Positions 24,593-33,584 of a stretch of DNA of 64,000 nucleotides are shown here, piece by piece. A model generated the notes under the pieces. The model was not told where the DNA came from, did not search any database, and was given only the letters and a program-made list of their open reading frames with translations. Made by a program: the position numbers and the translations under genes. Source of the DNA: CAZGXI01 sp964529715 (GTDB lineage Bacteria; Chloroflexota; Anaerolineae; Aggregatilineales; Ch27); assembly GCA_964529715.1 (NCBI GenBank), contig CAZGXI010000006.1:62001-126000 (forward strand). Direction: 5' to 3'. Within the stretch, counting starts at the first letter, position 1, and each line of letters begins with the position of its first letter.

Positions 24593-25066
24593 TTAAAAGA
24601 ATCCCGACTCGCGGATGATCTCCTCCGCCGAGACGAACAGCGCCTCTGGCACGGTTTTGCCCGTGCGCTTGAGGTACGCCTGCACCACGCGGTAGCCGAT
24701 GGCATAGCCCCCGTAAGTCGGCACGCCCACCTTCGGCAGTCCGAACGGCTCCCCGGCGCCGTCCCCGAAGACGTAGCTGCGCACCCGGTCAAAGCCGGTC
24801 ACGTCTAGCGCCGCCCCGATCAGGCGGCGGGCCGTCTCCAACTGCGCCGCGTCGAAGTCCGTCACGTAGAAGCCGACCGCGTCCTCGCCGTACAGTTCGG
24901 CGGCAAACGACTCGGCCAGCCCCTCTCCAATGATGTAACGGCCCACGCTGGCGATGATGGGGCTGCCGGGATGCGCCGCGCCGTCCACGTTGTGCAGCAG
25001 TTCATGGACCGTCGCCGCCTTGAGGCGCGGCAGGGTGTAGTCGTTCGCCGCGCTGCACGTGACCAT
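24593..25066 (-). CDS. N-terminally truncated DUF2268-like Zn protease
   Basis: A 157-residue product matching only the C-terminal half of DUF2268 (YjaZ-like) proteases: zinc motif ATVHELLHN, IIGEGLAESFAAELYGEDAVGF, RSYVFGDG, the GYAIGYRVVQAYLKRTGK motif and the terminal EEIIRESGFF. Family members are usually 250-300 residues. Upstream in the same frame GGIPGWIM still reads like the family, but the frame then runs back without any start to the stop of the CocE-type gene (25148-25150). A neighbouring frame there reads GPTHTVQAAVEIPG, which also looks family-like, suggesting a frameshift plus loss of the N-terminus. Probably a decaying gene; expression, if any, would come from read-through of the upstream gene. 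Confidence 0.6.
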   Translation of the reverse strand: MVTCSAANDYTLPRLKAATVHELLHNVDGAAHPGSPIIASVGRYIIGEGLAESFAAELYGEDAVGFYVTDFDAAQLETARRLIGAALDVTGFDRVRSYVFGDGAGEPFGLPKVGVPTYGGYAIGYRVVQAYLKRTGKTVPEALFVSAEEIIRESGFF

Positions 25067-25147
25067 GATCCAGCCCGGAATGCCGCCGAAGCCGTTTTCT
25101 GCGTCCAGGGATTTCCACGGCTGCCTGGACGGTGTGGGTCGGGCCTT

Positions 25148-26977
25148 TCACCGGTAAACCACCGGCAGCGCGACATACGAGGGATACGCCGGGCTGTGAT
25201 AGACGGTGATCGTCGGCGCGGGGTTCAGGCCCGGCGTCTGATAGTTCTCCAGGTCCACACCCGTCACCGTGATGCGGATGCGATTGCCCGCGTCGAACAT
25301 GGTGGACGTGGGCAGCAGGTCGAAAGCCAGTTCCACCGGCACGCCGCCCGGCAGCGGCGACGTGAACCCGACCATGCCGGGGTGAAAGGGCAGCCCCAGG
25401 TTATTGAACGGCGGCTGGACCGTCTGCCGATGCGAGGCGCGCAACACCCCTTCGGTTACGTAATGGGCGTGTCCTTCCACATCCACCTCCTCCAGATAGA
25501 CGAAGAAATCGCCATCCGAAGCGGTGGACGTGATCCACAGGTGCGCCACCGGGTGGCCGGTGATCTCCAGACTGGCCGGGAGCGGCGGCGTGGTGTAGGT
25601 GAGCGCCCGCGCATCACGCCCGGTCAGGTCTGGGTAGGTGAATTCGCTGCTGGACCCGTTGGCCCAGCGCGAGTTCCGCCCGGTGCTCAGGCCGTAATCG
25701 ACCACGTAGTTATCCTGCCCGTTGGCCTGTGGATACGCGACGCTGAGCAGCCCGTCATTGATCGATGGGATGCTGCCCGACGGCCCGGCCTGGAAGTAGT
25801 ACGGGACTGGCTGCACATTGGCAGGTGGCCACTGCCCGGCGGAATTCCAATACCCGCCGACGGTCTGGTAGTACACCGGCGGCTCGGCCATGATGCCGTT
25901 GTCGATGCCCTTGAGCCAGTAGTCGAACCAGCGCAGGTATTCTTGGCCGAGTTCAAAGCCGTCATATGCGCCATGCGACCAATCCAGGAAGAGCAGCTTT
26001 TGCGGATTGGAGAGGTTGTTGTACCACAGCGCCGCATCGCGCGGCCACAGGTCGAACCAGCCCGCCAGGTGATAAATCGCCACGCCAGACGCACTGATTT
26101 CCGCCATATAGCTGCCCGGACTCCACTCGGTATAGAGCTGTGTCCCTGTGCCGGGATCGGGGCTGTCGCGGAAGGGGGCGTTCGCCAGGATGTCGAAGAA
26201 GTTGCGGTTGGCCTGGTGCTGCCCGAAGGCTTCCCCGGCCAGCACGCTATAGGGGTCGTCATCCACTGGAGCGCCCGGTGTGGCCTCGTCGGCCAGTTGC
26301 AGGTAATGCGCCCAGCCCCACAGGAAATCGTCCAGCAGCACGCCGCCGGGATAGGCGAAGGAGTACAGGTCGAACAGCGCCATTTCCGGCATGATGGCGC
26401 GCAGGTGTGGCGGCTGCGTGCTGGCGGCCATATACTGTACCGCGCCCATATACGAGCGCCCGATCATGCCGACGTTGCCGTTGCACCAGGGCTGCGCGGC
26501 GAACCACTCCGTCAGGTCGTAGGCATCATAAGCATCCTGGCGGATAAACTCCCCGATCCGGCTGCCATAGGATGCACCACTACCGCGCACATCTGCCGCC
26601 GCGATGACGTAGCCGTGTGCGCTTAACTGGCTGACCCAGGGGAAATCCATAATGGTATATAGGTGCCCATCGGACCCCATCGAAGCGCGGTGATAACGGT
26701 AGAACGCCCACACCACCGGCAGCGGTTCGGTAGCGGCCACGCCGTCGCGGGTCGGGTGGTAAATATCCACCGCCAGGCGTGTGCCGTCGCGCACGGTCAC
26801 GTACTGCGAGTGGCGCTCGTAGAAGTTGTAGATCGATTCGGAATAACCGCTGTACTCGCCGGGCCGCGAGACACGCCCGCCGCCCTGCGCCTGCGCAGGG
26901 CCAGGCACGGCCAGCAGCATCAAGACGGCCAGCAGAAACAAGACGACCTGCGTTCCCTGGAGCGTTTTCAGATGCAC
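25148..26977 (-). CDS. Exported CocE/NonD-type alpha/beta hydrolase (X-Pro peptidase family)
   Basis: A 609-residue secreted serine hydrolase. Signal peptide at residues 1-31 (ending PAQAQG). The hydrolase core has RDGTRLAVDIYHPTRDG, ADVRGSGAS and the nucleophile motif GMIGRSYMGAVQY (GxSxxG). Downstream are the SHGAYDGFELGQEYLRWFDYWLKGID block and the C-terminal jelly-roll domain (GHPVAHLWITSTASDGDFFVYLEEVD, abbreviated) ending HSPAYPSYVALPVV, the family's usual close. Relatives cleave acyl esters, X-Pro dipeptides or glutaryl/cephalosporin amides. The start at GTG 26977 is chosen for the GGAGG site 6-8 nt upstream; a longer frame to 27082 has none and would bury the signal peptide. Confidence 0.88.
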   Translation of the reverse strand: MHLKTLQGTQVVLFLLAVLMLLAVPGPAQAQGGGRVSRPGEYSGYSESIYNFYERHSQYVTVRDGTRLAVDIYHPTRDGVAATEPLPVVWAFYRYHRASMGSDGHLYTIMDFPWVSQLSAHGYVIAAADVRGSGASYGSRIGEFIRQDAYDAYDLTEWFAAQPWCNGNVGMIGRSYMGAVQYMAASTQPPHLRAIMPEMALFDLYSFAYPGGVLLDDFLWGWAHYLQLADEATPGAPVDDDPYSVLAGEAFGQHQANRNFFDILANAPFRDSPDPGTGTQLYTEWSPGSYMAEISASGVAIYHLAGWFDLWPRDAALWYNNLSNPQKLLFLDWSHGAYDGFELGQEYLRWFDYWLKGIDNGIMAEPPVYYQTVGGYWNSAGQWPPANVQPVPYYFQAGPSGSIPSINDGLLSVAYPQANGQDNYVVDYGLSTGRNSRWANGSSSEFTYPDLTGRDARALTYTTPPLPASLEITGHPVAHLWITSTASDGDFFVYLEEVDVEGHAHYVTEGVLRASHRQTVQPPFNNLGLPFHPGMVGFTSPLPGGVPVELAFDLLPTSTMFDAGNRIRITVTGVDLENYQTPGLNPAPTITVYHSPAYPSYVALPVVYR

Positions 26978-27138
26978 CCTTTTCCTCCCTGTACAGCAGC
27001 GGATCGGCAGCGTAGCAGCGTACCCGATTGAGGATAGCCGGAACAGGCCAGCGCCGCCAGCGCGCCCCGGCAGCGATTGCACTTTTTAAGGAGTGAGACC
27101 AACGCCGCCTGCCCTGGAACACCCGCCGGGGCAGGCGC

Positions 27139-27144
27139 TATAAT
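27139..27144 (+). promoter_or_regulatory. Candidate -10 box of the metallopeptidase gene
   Basis: TATAAT about 33 nt before the ATG at 27177; the best -35 is a weak TGGAAC 18 nt upstream. It stands out in a GC-rich intergenic stretch between divergent genes. Confidence 0.4.
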
Positions 27145-27176
27145 CTCCCTAAACACCCTTTTCCCGGAGTGCCCTG

Positions 27177-27740
27177 ATGCCTGACCTCGAACGCCGCGTC
27201 CCCGACGGTGAAAACGTCCTCACCGTCACCGCCAGCTACGACAGCCGCCTCAGGCGCATGGTCCGTTGGACCGTGCAGCGCGACGAGGTCAAAATCCGCG
27301 TGCCGCGCGGCGTGCCCAGGGGCGACCTGCCCCGGCTGGTTGATGAGATCGTGGAGAAGGTGCTCAAAGCGCGCGCCCGCGCCCGCAAACAGCAGGACAT
27401 CGATCTTCAGGCCCGCGCCAGGGCGATTAACCGCAAGTACTTCGGCGGCGAGTTACGCTGGCACACGGTCCGCTGGGTGAGCAACATGGAGAAGCGGCTG
27501 GGAAGCTGCACTTCTGGTGGGGCAACCGACGGCGACATCCGCCTGAGCGAGCGGATGCGTACCTGGCCGGACTATGTGGTCGATTACGTGCTGGCGCACG
27601 AGCTGGCCCACCGCAAATATCCCAACCACAGCAAGGATTTCTGGGAGTACCTGAGCCGCTATCCCCACACCGAGCGGGCGCGCGGCTTCATCGAGGGGAT
27701 CGCCTTCGCCGAGCACGGCGAGGCCGACGAGATGTTGTAG
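27177..27740 (+). CDS. YgjP/WLM-type (M48-like) metallopeptidase domain protein
   Basis: A 187-residue cytoplasmic protein of the YgjP (DUF45) family. Visible: KIRVPRGVPRGDLPRLVDEIVEKVL, YFGGELRWHTVRWVSNMEKRLGSC, and the zinc site VLAHELAHRKYPNHSKDFW (HExxH plus NHS with third His). N-terminal part is the usual beta arm (ASYDSRLRRMVRWTVQRDEVKIR, abbreviated). No signal peptide. Members are often found near restriction or repair systems, but nothing of the kind is adjacent here. Substrate unknown. Ribosome site is CGGAG 8 nt before the ATG. Confidence 0.88.
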   Translation: MPDLERRVPDGENVLTVTASYDSRLRRMVRWTVQRDEVKIRVPRGVPRGDLPRLVDEIVEKVLKARARARKQQDIDLQARARAINRKYFGGELRWHTVRWVSNMEKRLGSCTSGGATDGDIRLSERMRTWPDYVVDYVLAHELAHRKYPNHSKDFWEYLSRYPHTERARGFIEGIAFAEHGEADEML

Positions 27741-27803
27741 TCCGTGTTGCATTGCCTGGGGGCGCCTCAGACTCAACATGGACACCCGTAAAGCGCAAGA
27801 TGC

Positions 27804-29228
27804 TCAGAACGCCAGGTACAGCGCCGGATCGGTGGGGATGTCGTTATAACGGATCTCGAAGTGCAGGTGCGGGCCGCTGGAATTGCCCGTGCTGCCGATG
27901 GCCCCGATGACCTGCCCGGCGTTGACCATCTGCCCACAGCTAACATTGATGCTGTCAAGGTGGCCGTAGAGTGTGGTGAACGGCCCGTGCGCCACGACGA
28001 TCAGCCTGCCATAGCCCCAGTTGTTCCAGCCGGCGTAGATCACGCGGCCCGTCGAGGCGGCGAACACCGCCGCGCCCACCGTCGAGGCCAGGTCCACGCC
28101 CGTGTGATAGGCAGTGAACCCGCGCGACCAGCTATAGCCGCTGGCCGGCAGCAGCCAGCCGCCGGTGTGACCGGGATTCGGCTGGCGACCACAGCTTCCC
28201 GGCTCGCCCGGCGCAAAGGAAATGTAGCCCGCCTCGCTGCTGCCCCCGCCGCCGCTGCCACCGGAGCGTTCCACCACCGGGTTATAGGTCCAGTCGTTGG
28301 TGGTGCTGGTGCCGCCGGGCACCACAACGCGCGTCCCACTGGGCAGTTCGGTCTCCGGAGTGGCCCCAAACAGGTTATTGAACTCCGAATTGATGATGCT
28401 GTAAACATCAACGTGGTAGCGATCCGCGATCTGCTGGATCGTCTCCGGCTCGTAGACGCGGTGGTACACACCATCCACCGGCAGGATGTTCATCTCTGCG
28501 CCGGGACGCAAGGAGAACACCACCTCGCGGTCGTTCGACCAGGCGATGGTATCCATCGACAGGCCAAAGCGTTGCGCAATGGCCGTGATGGTGTCGCCCG
28601 GCTGCACGGTGTAGGTGATCACCTCGCCGCGCGGGCGCTCCGGGATGATCGTAAAGGGATCGTCCTCGCGCGGGATCGCGCCGTCCACCTCCGCCACCGC
28701 GTAGGGCGGCGTGCTGAGCAACTGCACCATCTGCTCCGGCGAGAGAGTCGGCGGTGAGCTACCCCCCGGCTGCGCCTGTTCCCCGCTGAAAGCGACTGGC
28801 GGCGTAGCCGTCGCCGGCGCGCCGACCTGCGTTCCACTTTCTTCAGACAGAACAGCGCGCTGCATCAGCGGCACAGCGATCAGCAACCCGGCGATAAAGG
28901 TCAGGGTAGCCGCCGCCAGCAGCAAGGCCAATCCCACCGCACGCCGCCACATCGGCAGGTCATCTGGTACGTCCAGGGCAGGCGTCGGGCTGGTGTCTTC
29001 CAGCGGGTCGGCGGGTGGGAATTCCGGCAGGTGCGCCGTGCCCGGAAGCGGCGTCGGGTTGGTGTCTTCCAGCGGATCGATGGGCGGTTCGGCGGCGACA
29101 GGCTGCGCCGCAATCGCGGAATCGACGGCGGCAGGGGTCGGTTCGTCAGGGACAGGAATTTGTTCCGCCTGAGGTTTAAGTTCGTCGTCCTCAGGCGGAG
29201 GGGTCGGTTCAGGCGTCACCCAGGTCAT
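27804..29228 (-). CDS. LysM / M23 peptidoglycan endopeptidase, membrane anchored
   Basis: About 474 residues. A Pro/Glu-rich cytoplasmic N-terminus (about 1-95) with two similar EDT-N/S-PTP stretches precedes a single helix (VGLALLLAAATLTFIAGLLI). Two LysM-type modules follow (ITYTVQPGDTITAIAQRFGLS and VYEPETIQQIADRYHVD, abbreviated). The C-terminal M23 domain has the zinc residues in YHTGVDLAS and HLHFE, plus the GHLDSINVSCGQMV strand and GSTGNSSGPHLHF. Probably a wall-modifying endopeptidase or an EnvC/NlpD-like regulator. The ATG at 29228 is preferred over the TTG at 29255. Downstream of the peptide ABC operon on the same strand but with a 51-nt gap the other way. Confidence 0.9.
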   Translation of the reverse strand: MTWVTPEPTPPPEDDELKPQAEQIPVPDEPTPAAVDSAIAAQPVAAEPPIDPLEDTNPTPLPGTAHLPEFPPADPLEDTSPTPALDVPDDLPMWRRAVGLALLLAAATLTFIAGLLIAVPLMQRAVLSEESGTQVGAPATATPPVAFSGEQAQPGGSSPPTLSPEQMVQLLSTPPYAVAEVDGAIPREDDPFTIIPERPRGEVITYTVQPGDTITAIAQRFGLSMDTIAWSNDREVVFSLRPGAEMNILPVDGVYHRVYEPETIQQIADRYHVDVYSIINSEFNNLFGATPETELPSGTRVVVPGGTSTTNDWTYNPVVERSGGSGGGGSSEAGYISFAPGEPGSCGRQPNPGHTGGWLLPASGYSWSRGFTAYHTGVDLASTVGAAVFAASTGRVIYAGWNNWGYGRLIVVAHGPFTTLYGHLDSINVSCGQMVNAGQVIGAIGSTGNSSGPHLHFEIRYNDIPTDPALYLAF

Positions 29229-29279
29229 GGCGGGGAGTATACCCCGCCCGAACAAATCGCGTCAACAATTCGTGGAGTG

Positions 29280-30158
29280 TTATCTCCGCCCGCGCATACG
29301 TGGGTCGAGGATGTCGCGCAGGCCATCGCCCAGCAGATTGAAGCCCAGTACGCCCAACATGATCGCCAAGCCAGGGTAGATCATCAGCCAGGGAGCCAGC
29401 TCGGCCAGGCCCCGGCTCTCGCTAAGCATCACGCCCCACGATGGTTCGGGCGGCTGTGTGCCCAAGCCGAGGAAGCTCAGCCCGGCCTCCGTCAGCAGCG
29501 ACCACGACAGCGCCAGGCTCACCTGCACGATCAGCGGCGCCATGGTGTTCGGCAATACGTGCAGCAGCAAGATGCGCCCTTCCCGCACCCCCAGGCAGCG
29601 CGCTGCCGTCACGAATTCCATCGTCTTGACCGACAGCACCGGCCCGCGCGCTACGCGGGCAAAGATCGGCGTGTAGACCACCGCAATGGCGAACACCGTG
29701 TTCATCAGCCCTGCCCCCAGCACCACCACCACCAGCATCGCCAGCAGGATGGCCGGGAAAGCGAAGAACACGTCCATCACCCGCATGATCACATTGTCCA
29801 GCGTGCCGCCGACGTAGCCCGAAATCGTGCCCAGTAGCGTGCCCAGCACCCCCGACAGCGTAACGGACAACACCGCCACCCGCAGCGAGTTGGCCGCGCC
29901 GACCATCAGGCGGCTGGTCACGTCCCGTCCGAACAGGTCGGTGCCCATCAGGTAGTGGGAACTCGGCGGCAACAGGCGGTCAACCGGATGCTGTTCAAGA
30001 GACGAATAGGGAGTCAGGTTCAGCAGCCCCATCACCCCGACAACCAGGTACAGCGCCACCAATGCCAGCCCGACCGCCCCGCTTCGGTTATACAGCAGGC
30101 GGCGCAACAACCCTGGTCCGGCAGAAGCGACAACCAGCGGTTCAGCCTTTGCGGACAT
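29280..30158 (-). CDS. Peptide/nickel-type ABC transporter permease (DppC/OppC family)
   Basis: A 292-residue inner-membrane permease. The N-terminal helix (VGLALVALYLVVGVMGLL) and MGTDLFGRDVTSRLMVGAANSLRVA mark the DppC type, and the EAA loop reads AARCLGVREGRILLLHVLPNTMAPLIV. About six helices. It ends in the GDGLRDILDPRMRG tail characteristic of DppC. The start overlaps the DppB-type gene by 17 nt, so the two are translationally coupled. Forms the transmembrane channel with DppB; no ATPase gene follows in the operon. Confidence 0.94.
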   Translation of the reverse strand: MSAKAEPLVVASAGPGLLRRLLYNRSGAVGLALVALYLVVGVMGLLNLTPYSSLEQHPVDRLLPPSSHYLMGTDLFGRDVTSRLMVGAANSLRVAVLSVTLSGVLGTLLGTISGYVGGTLDNVIMRVMDVFFAFPAILLAMLVVVVLGAGLMNTVFAIAVVYTPIFARVARGPVLSVKTMEFVTAARCLGVREGRILLLHVLPNTMAPLIVQVSLALSWSLLTEAGLSFLGLGTQPPEPSWGVMLSESRGLAELAPWLMIYPGLAIMLGVLGFNLLGDGLRDILDPRMRGRR

Positions 30159-31107
30159 AGGAGACTCGCGGGTCGATTAGCGTGTAGAGCACATCAACAA
30201 TCAGGTTAATCAACACAAAATTGAGCGCGATGAACAGCGTCACGCCCTGCACCAGGGCATAGTCGCGCTGCAAGATGGCGTTCAGCGCCAGCCGCCCGAT
30301 GCCCGGCAGGGAGAAAATCTCCTCGACGATCACCGTCCCACCGAGCAGGTAGCCCATCTCGACCCCGGCAATCGTCACCACCGGGATCAGCGCATTGCGC
30401 AGGGCATGGCGGACGACAACGCGCCGTTCCCGCAGCCCTTTGCTGCGCGCTGTGCGGATGTAATCCTCGCCCATCACTTCCAGCATGGCCGAGCGCGTGG
30501 TGCGCATCACCGAGGCAGAAAAGGAGAACCCCAGCGTGATCGCCGGGAAAAGCACCTGCCCCAGGTTGCGCAACGGATCATCCGCAATCCCGACGTAGTT
30601 CCCCGCGTTGGGCAACACGCTGAAATACACCGACAACACATAGATGATCAGGGTGCCCAGCAGGAAGTTCGGCATCGCCAACCCGATCAGCGCGAACAGC
30701 CGCCCGGCCAGGTCAATGACGGAGTTGTGTCGCACTGCCGAAAGCACCCCCACCGGCAGGCCGATCACCAGGGCGATGATCATCGCCAGGATCGCCAGTT
30801 CGACCGTCACCGGGAAGCGCCGCAGGATCACCTCCAGCACCGGCGCGCCGTGCCGCACGGAAAAGCCCAGGTTGCCCTGCACCACGTTCCCCAGCCAAGA
30901 GACATACTGTTCCAGCGGCGGCTTATCCAGCCCAAAGTAGGCTTCCAGCGCGTCGCGCTGGGTTTGGGTCAGCATTCCCGCCTCAGTGCCAAGCATGGCG
31001 ACGATGGAATCGCCGGGCACCAGCCGGATGGCGAGAAACACCAGTACCGAAATACCCAACAGCGTCGGCAAAAAGGCGATCAGGCGTTGCGCCAGATAGC
31101 GGAACAT
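30142..31107 (-). CDS. Peptide/nickel-type ABC transporter permease (DppB/OppB family)
   Basis: A 321-residue permease starting MFRYLAQRLIAFLPTLLGIS with VFLAIRLVPGD, the standard DppB N-terminus. YFGLDKPPLEQYVSWLGNVVQGNLGFS is the usual first extracytoplasmic loop (abbreviated), and the EAA motif is IRTARSKGLRERRVVVRHALRNALIPV. The C-terminus is VDVLYTLIDPRVSYV. It follows the binding-protein gene by 62 nt, a gap that contains a GC-rich hairpin (31123-31150), which may lower permease expression relative to the binding protein. Confidence 0.94.
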   Translation of the reverse strand: MFRYLAQRLIAFLPTLLGISVLVFLAIRLVPGDSIVAMLGTEAGMLTQTQRDALEAYFGLDKPPLEQYVSWLGNVVQGNLGFSVRHGAPVLEVILRRFPVTVELAILAMIIALVIGLPVGVLSAVRHNSVIDLAGRLFALIGLAMPNFLLGTLIIYVLSVYFSVLPNAGNYVGIADDPLRNLGQVLFPAITLGFSFSASVMRTTRSAMLEVMGEDYIRTARSKGLRERRVVVRHALRNALIPVVTIAGVEMGYLLGGTVIVEEIFSLPGIGRLALNAILQRDYALVQGVTLFIALNFVLINLIVDVLYTLIDPRVSYVRKG

Positions 31108-31122
31108 AGACAGGTTTCCAGT

Positions 31123-31150
31123 GCAGGGGCGAGGCAGGCCCCGCCCCTGC
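31123..31150. repeat. Hairpin between binding-protein and permease genes
   Basis: GCAGGGGCG at 31123-31131 pairs with CGCCCCTGC at 31142-31150 over a 10-nt loop. It belongs to the GGGGCG/CGCCCC-type dispersed palindromes of this window. In an ABC operon such a hairpin commonly stabilises or partly terminates the message after the highly expressed binding-protein gene. Confidence 0.55.
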
Positions 31151-31169
31151 GAACGTCAGCGCACAAAGA

Positions 31170-32690
31170 CTACCGCTCGATCCGCACCTGCGACAGGTAG
31201 TACAGCGAGTCGGTGGGCATCGGGATGAAACCCGTCACATAAGGCTGCTGGGCAGTGTACTCGTAGTCAGTGTACAGCCAGATCCAGGGAGCCATCTCGG
31301 TCAGATGCCGCTGGAACTCGGCAAAGATTTCATAGCGCGCGTCCGGGTCGGTCTCGGCGCGGCCCTGGGCCATCAGTTCGTCCAGGGTATCATCGATGTA
31401 GCCGGCCACTGTGTTCAGGTTGCCGTTGCGCGTCCAATAGCGGGCATACATCGTGTACGGGTCGGGGCGACCGCCGTTGAGCGCCACCGCCGAGTCGAAG
31501 TCCGCTGCCAGCCAGCGGTCCACGTAGACGCTCAATTCCATCGTCTCAATCTCGACCGTGATGTTGATCGCGGCCAACTGCGCCTGGATGCTCTGCGCCT
31601 CAGCGACTGCCGTCGGCGGCTCGGCGCTGGCGACGATCATCGGCAGGGTGAAGCCCTCTTCCAGGCCCGCCGCCGCCATCAGTTCGCGCGCCCGATTCAG
31701 GTCCTTCTGATAGCAGAAGAGGTCCTCCAACGGCACGCGGTAGGCCGGGATGGTCAGCGGGCCGGTCACGCGGCCCTGGCCCAGCGAAGCGGTATCGAGC
31801 ACTTCCTGGCGGTCGATGGCGCAGGAGATCGCCTGGCGGACTTCCAGGCGGTCCAGCGGCTCGCGGGCAGCGTTAAGCTGGAGCACGTGGTAGGCAATAG
31901 CCGGGGCACGGTTGAGCACGATCCCCGAATCCTCGGTGATCAGCGTGGCAACCAGCGGGTCATTCAGCAGGGCAAAGTCGATTTCTCCGGCGCGCAGGGC
32001 GGCCAGGATCGAGGCTTCGTCAGGGATGACACGCATTTCAATGCCATCCACATACGGCCCCTCGCCCCACCAATCGGGATTGGCCGTGAGGGTGGTCACT
32101 TCTTCAGGAATCCACTCGTCCAGGATAAATGGCCCGGTGCCAATGGCCTCATTGGCCGGATCGCCGGTAGCGATCATCTCCGACGACATGATGGCCGCAT
32201 TGGTGCTGGACATGGCGGCCAGGATCGGCACGTCCGGCTGAGAAAGGTTAAACACGACGGTGTAATCATCCGGCGTATCCATCGACTCGATGCTCAAGAA
32301 GTTCGCGCGCGTGGCCGCGCCGGTGTTCTCGTCCAGAATGCGCTCAAACGTATCGACGACATCCTCGGCGGTGAAGTCCGAGCCGTCGTGAAAGGTGACG
32401 CCCTGGCGCAGGTGCATCGTCAGCGTCGTGGCGTCATCGGAGAACTCCCAACTCTCGGCCAGGGCTGGGACGATGTTCAGTTCGGCGTCCAGCGTGACCA
32501 GCGGCTCGTAGATCAGCTCCAGCAGGCGGAAGGACGCAAACGCCGTCTGGGTGTGCGGATCAAGGCCGGTGGTATCGGCGGCGCGGGCCATGATCAGCAC
32601 GTTGTTGCCCTGGGCCGACCCCGGCGCGGCGGCGCTGCTCATCCCCAGGATCACAATCAGGATCAGCAGAACACGAACAAACCTGGTCAT
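31170..32690 (-). CDS. Family 5 extracellular solute-binding protein (peptide type)
   Basis: A 506-residue secreted protein: signal peptide (MTRFVRVLLILIVILGMSSA, cleavage near SAQG), then the SBP_bac_5 pattern AADTTGLDPHTQTAFAS, LAESWEFSDDATTLTMHLRQGVTFHDG, DFTAEDVVDTFERIL and GTGPFILDEW (abbreviated). Near the end RYWTRNGNLN, YIDDTLDELMAQG and the MPTDSLYYLSQV strand are typical. No lipobox Cys, so it may be released or held by the signal. Substrate is probably a peptide or similar compound. The start is the ATG after a GGAGA site; six codons upstream another ATG is less well placed. First gene of the three-gene operon. Confidence 0.93.
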   Translation of the reverse strand: MTRFVRVLLILIVILGMSSAAAPGSAQGNNVLIMARAADTTGLDPHTQTAFASFRLLELIYEPLVTLDAELNIVPALAESWEFSDDATTLTMHLRQGVTFHDGSDFTAEDVVDTFERILDENTGAATRANFLSIESMDTPDDYTVVFNLSQPDVPILAAMSSTNAAIMSSEMIATGDPANEAIGTGPFILDEWIPEEVTTLTANPDWWGEGPYVDGIEMRVIPDEASILAALRAGEIDFALLNDPLVATLITEDSGIVLNRAPAIAYHVLQLNAAREPLDRLEVRQAISCAIDRQEVLDTASLGQGRVTGPLTIPAYRVPLEDLFCYQKDLNRARELMAAAGLEEGFTLPMIVASAEPPTAVAEAQSIQAQLAAINITVEIETMELSVYVDRWLAADFDSAVALNGGRPDPYTMYARYWTRNGNLNTVAGYIDDTLDELMAQGRAETDPDARYEIFAEFQRHLTEMAPWIWLYTDYEYTAQQPYVTGFIPMPTDSLYYLSQVRIER

Positions 32691-32812
32691 CTCTTTCTCT
32701 CCTTGCAAGTTGCGCTATCGGCGAAAACAACCGCAGGAACGACATCCGGCATCGCCGGACACATCTCCTGCCAGGTTAATACAGGCGCATTGCCCACATG
32801 TCGCCGGCGCAC

Positions 32813-33301
32813 TCATGTCCCGGCGACCGAGGACGACAGCCGCTTCCAGAAGATCAACTCGGCCACGTCGGGCAGCACATAGCCGGGAATCGCGCCCACC
32901 TGTTGATAGCCCTGCCGACGATAAAACCGCTGCGCGTCCTGGTTAAAATCCGACACCAGCAGGAAAAGCTCCCCACAGAACGCCGCCGCCCACTGCTCGA
33001 CGGCAGTCAGCAGCGCCGCGCCGATCCCGCGCCCGGTGCAATCGGCCCGCACGCCGATCAGCCGCAGGTAGGCGCTGCGCCCGAACGCCGCACCGCCGAT
33101 CCCCCAGGCAAAGCCACAGTTGCGCTCATCCGGCAAGTCGGCGGCCAGCAGCAGTTCGTCGCGCGCCAGCGCCCGCACGAACATGGCCTGCGCGCCCTCA
33201 GCGGTGACGCCATAGCGCGTCCACAGCGGCAGGGCGCTCATCCAGGCGGCAATGGGGCCGCTATCGTCGGTTGTCATGGGACGGATCGTGATCGGCTGCA
33301 T
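32813..33301 (-). CDS. GNAT family N-acetyltransferase
   Basis: A 162-residue acetyltransferase using acetyl-CoA. Motif A reads YLRLIGVRADCTGRGIGAALL (pyrophosphate-binding R-x-x-G-x-G/A), and motif B includes NQDAQRFYRRQGYQQVG. The protein begins PITIRPMTTDDSGPI, the usual N-terminal beta strand. The start at 33301 is chosen because it gives a standard GNAT N-terminus; the longer frame to 33337 adds 12 residues without a ribosome site. Substrate unknown. Confidence 0.88.
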   Translation of the reverse strand: MQPITIRPMTTDDSGPIAAWMSALPLWTRYGVTAEGAQAMFVRALARDELLLAADLPDERNCGFAWGIGGAAFGRSAYLRLIGVRADCTGRGIGAALLTAVEQWAAAFCGELFLLVSDFNQDAQRFYRRQGYQQVGAIPGYVLPDVAELIFWKRLSSSVAGT

Positions 33302-33397
33302 ATGCTTGATTGTACGGTATGCAGCAGGGAAAAACAATCACTTTGGGTGAACAAACCGGCAACAACAGGTTAGAATCCGTTGCTGCCAGGGGGAAGG

Positions 33398-33484
33398 CGG
33401 AGAGGGTGGGATTCGAACCCACGGGGCGGTTAAGCCCACTCGCTCTCCAAGCGAGCGCATTAGGCCAGACTATGCTACCTCTCC
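33398..33484 (-). tRNA. tRNA-Ser (anticodon GGA)
   Basis: An 87-nt class II tRNA. Acceptor stem GGAGAGG pairs with CCTCTCC; the anticodon stem CTCGC/GCGAG holds the loop TTGGAGA with anticodon GGA (reads UCC/UCU). A long variable arm follows, then the T-arm GTGGGTTCGAATCCCAC. Discriminator base is G, as expected for serine. The CCA end is not encoded. Confidence 0.96.
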
Positions 33485-33584
33485 GTTGATGTTGATTATA
33501 GCAGAATTGCCGGGCGTCGCCAGGGGCGATTCGGCAGCAACAACCGGCAGCAGCGCGCCAAACGGCGAACCCGCGCGGGGACGA

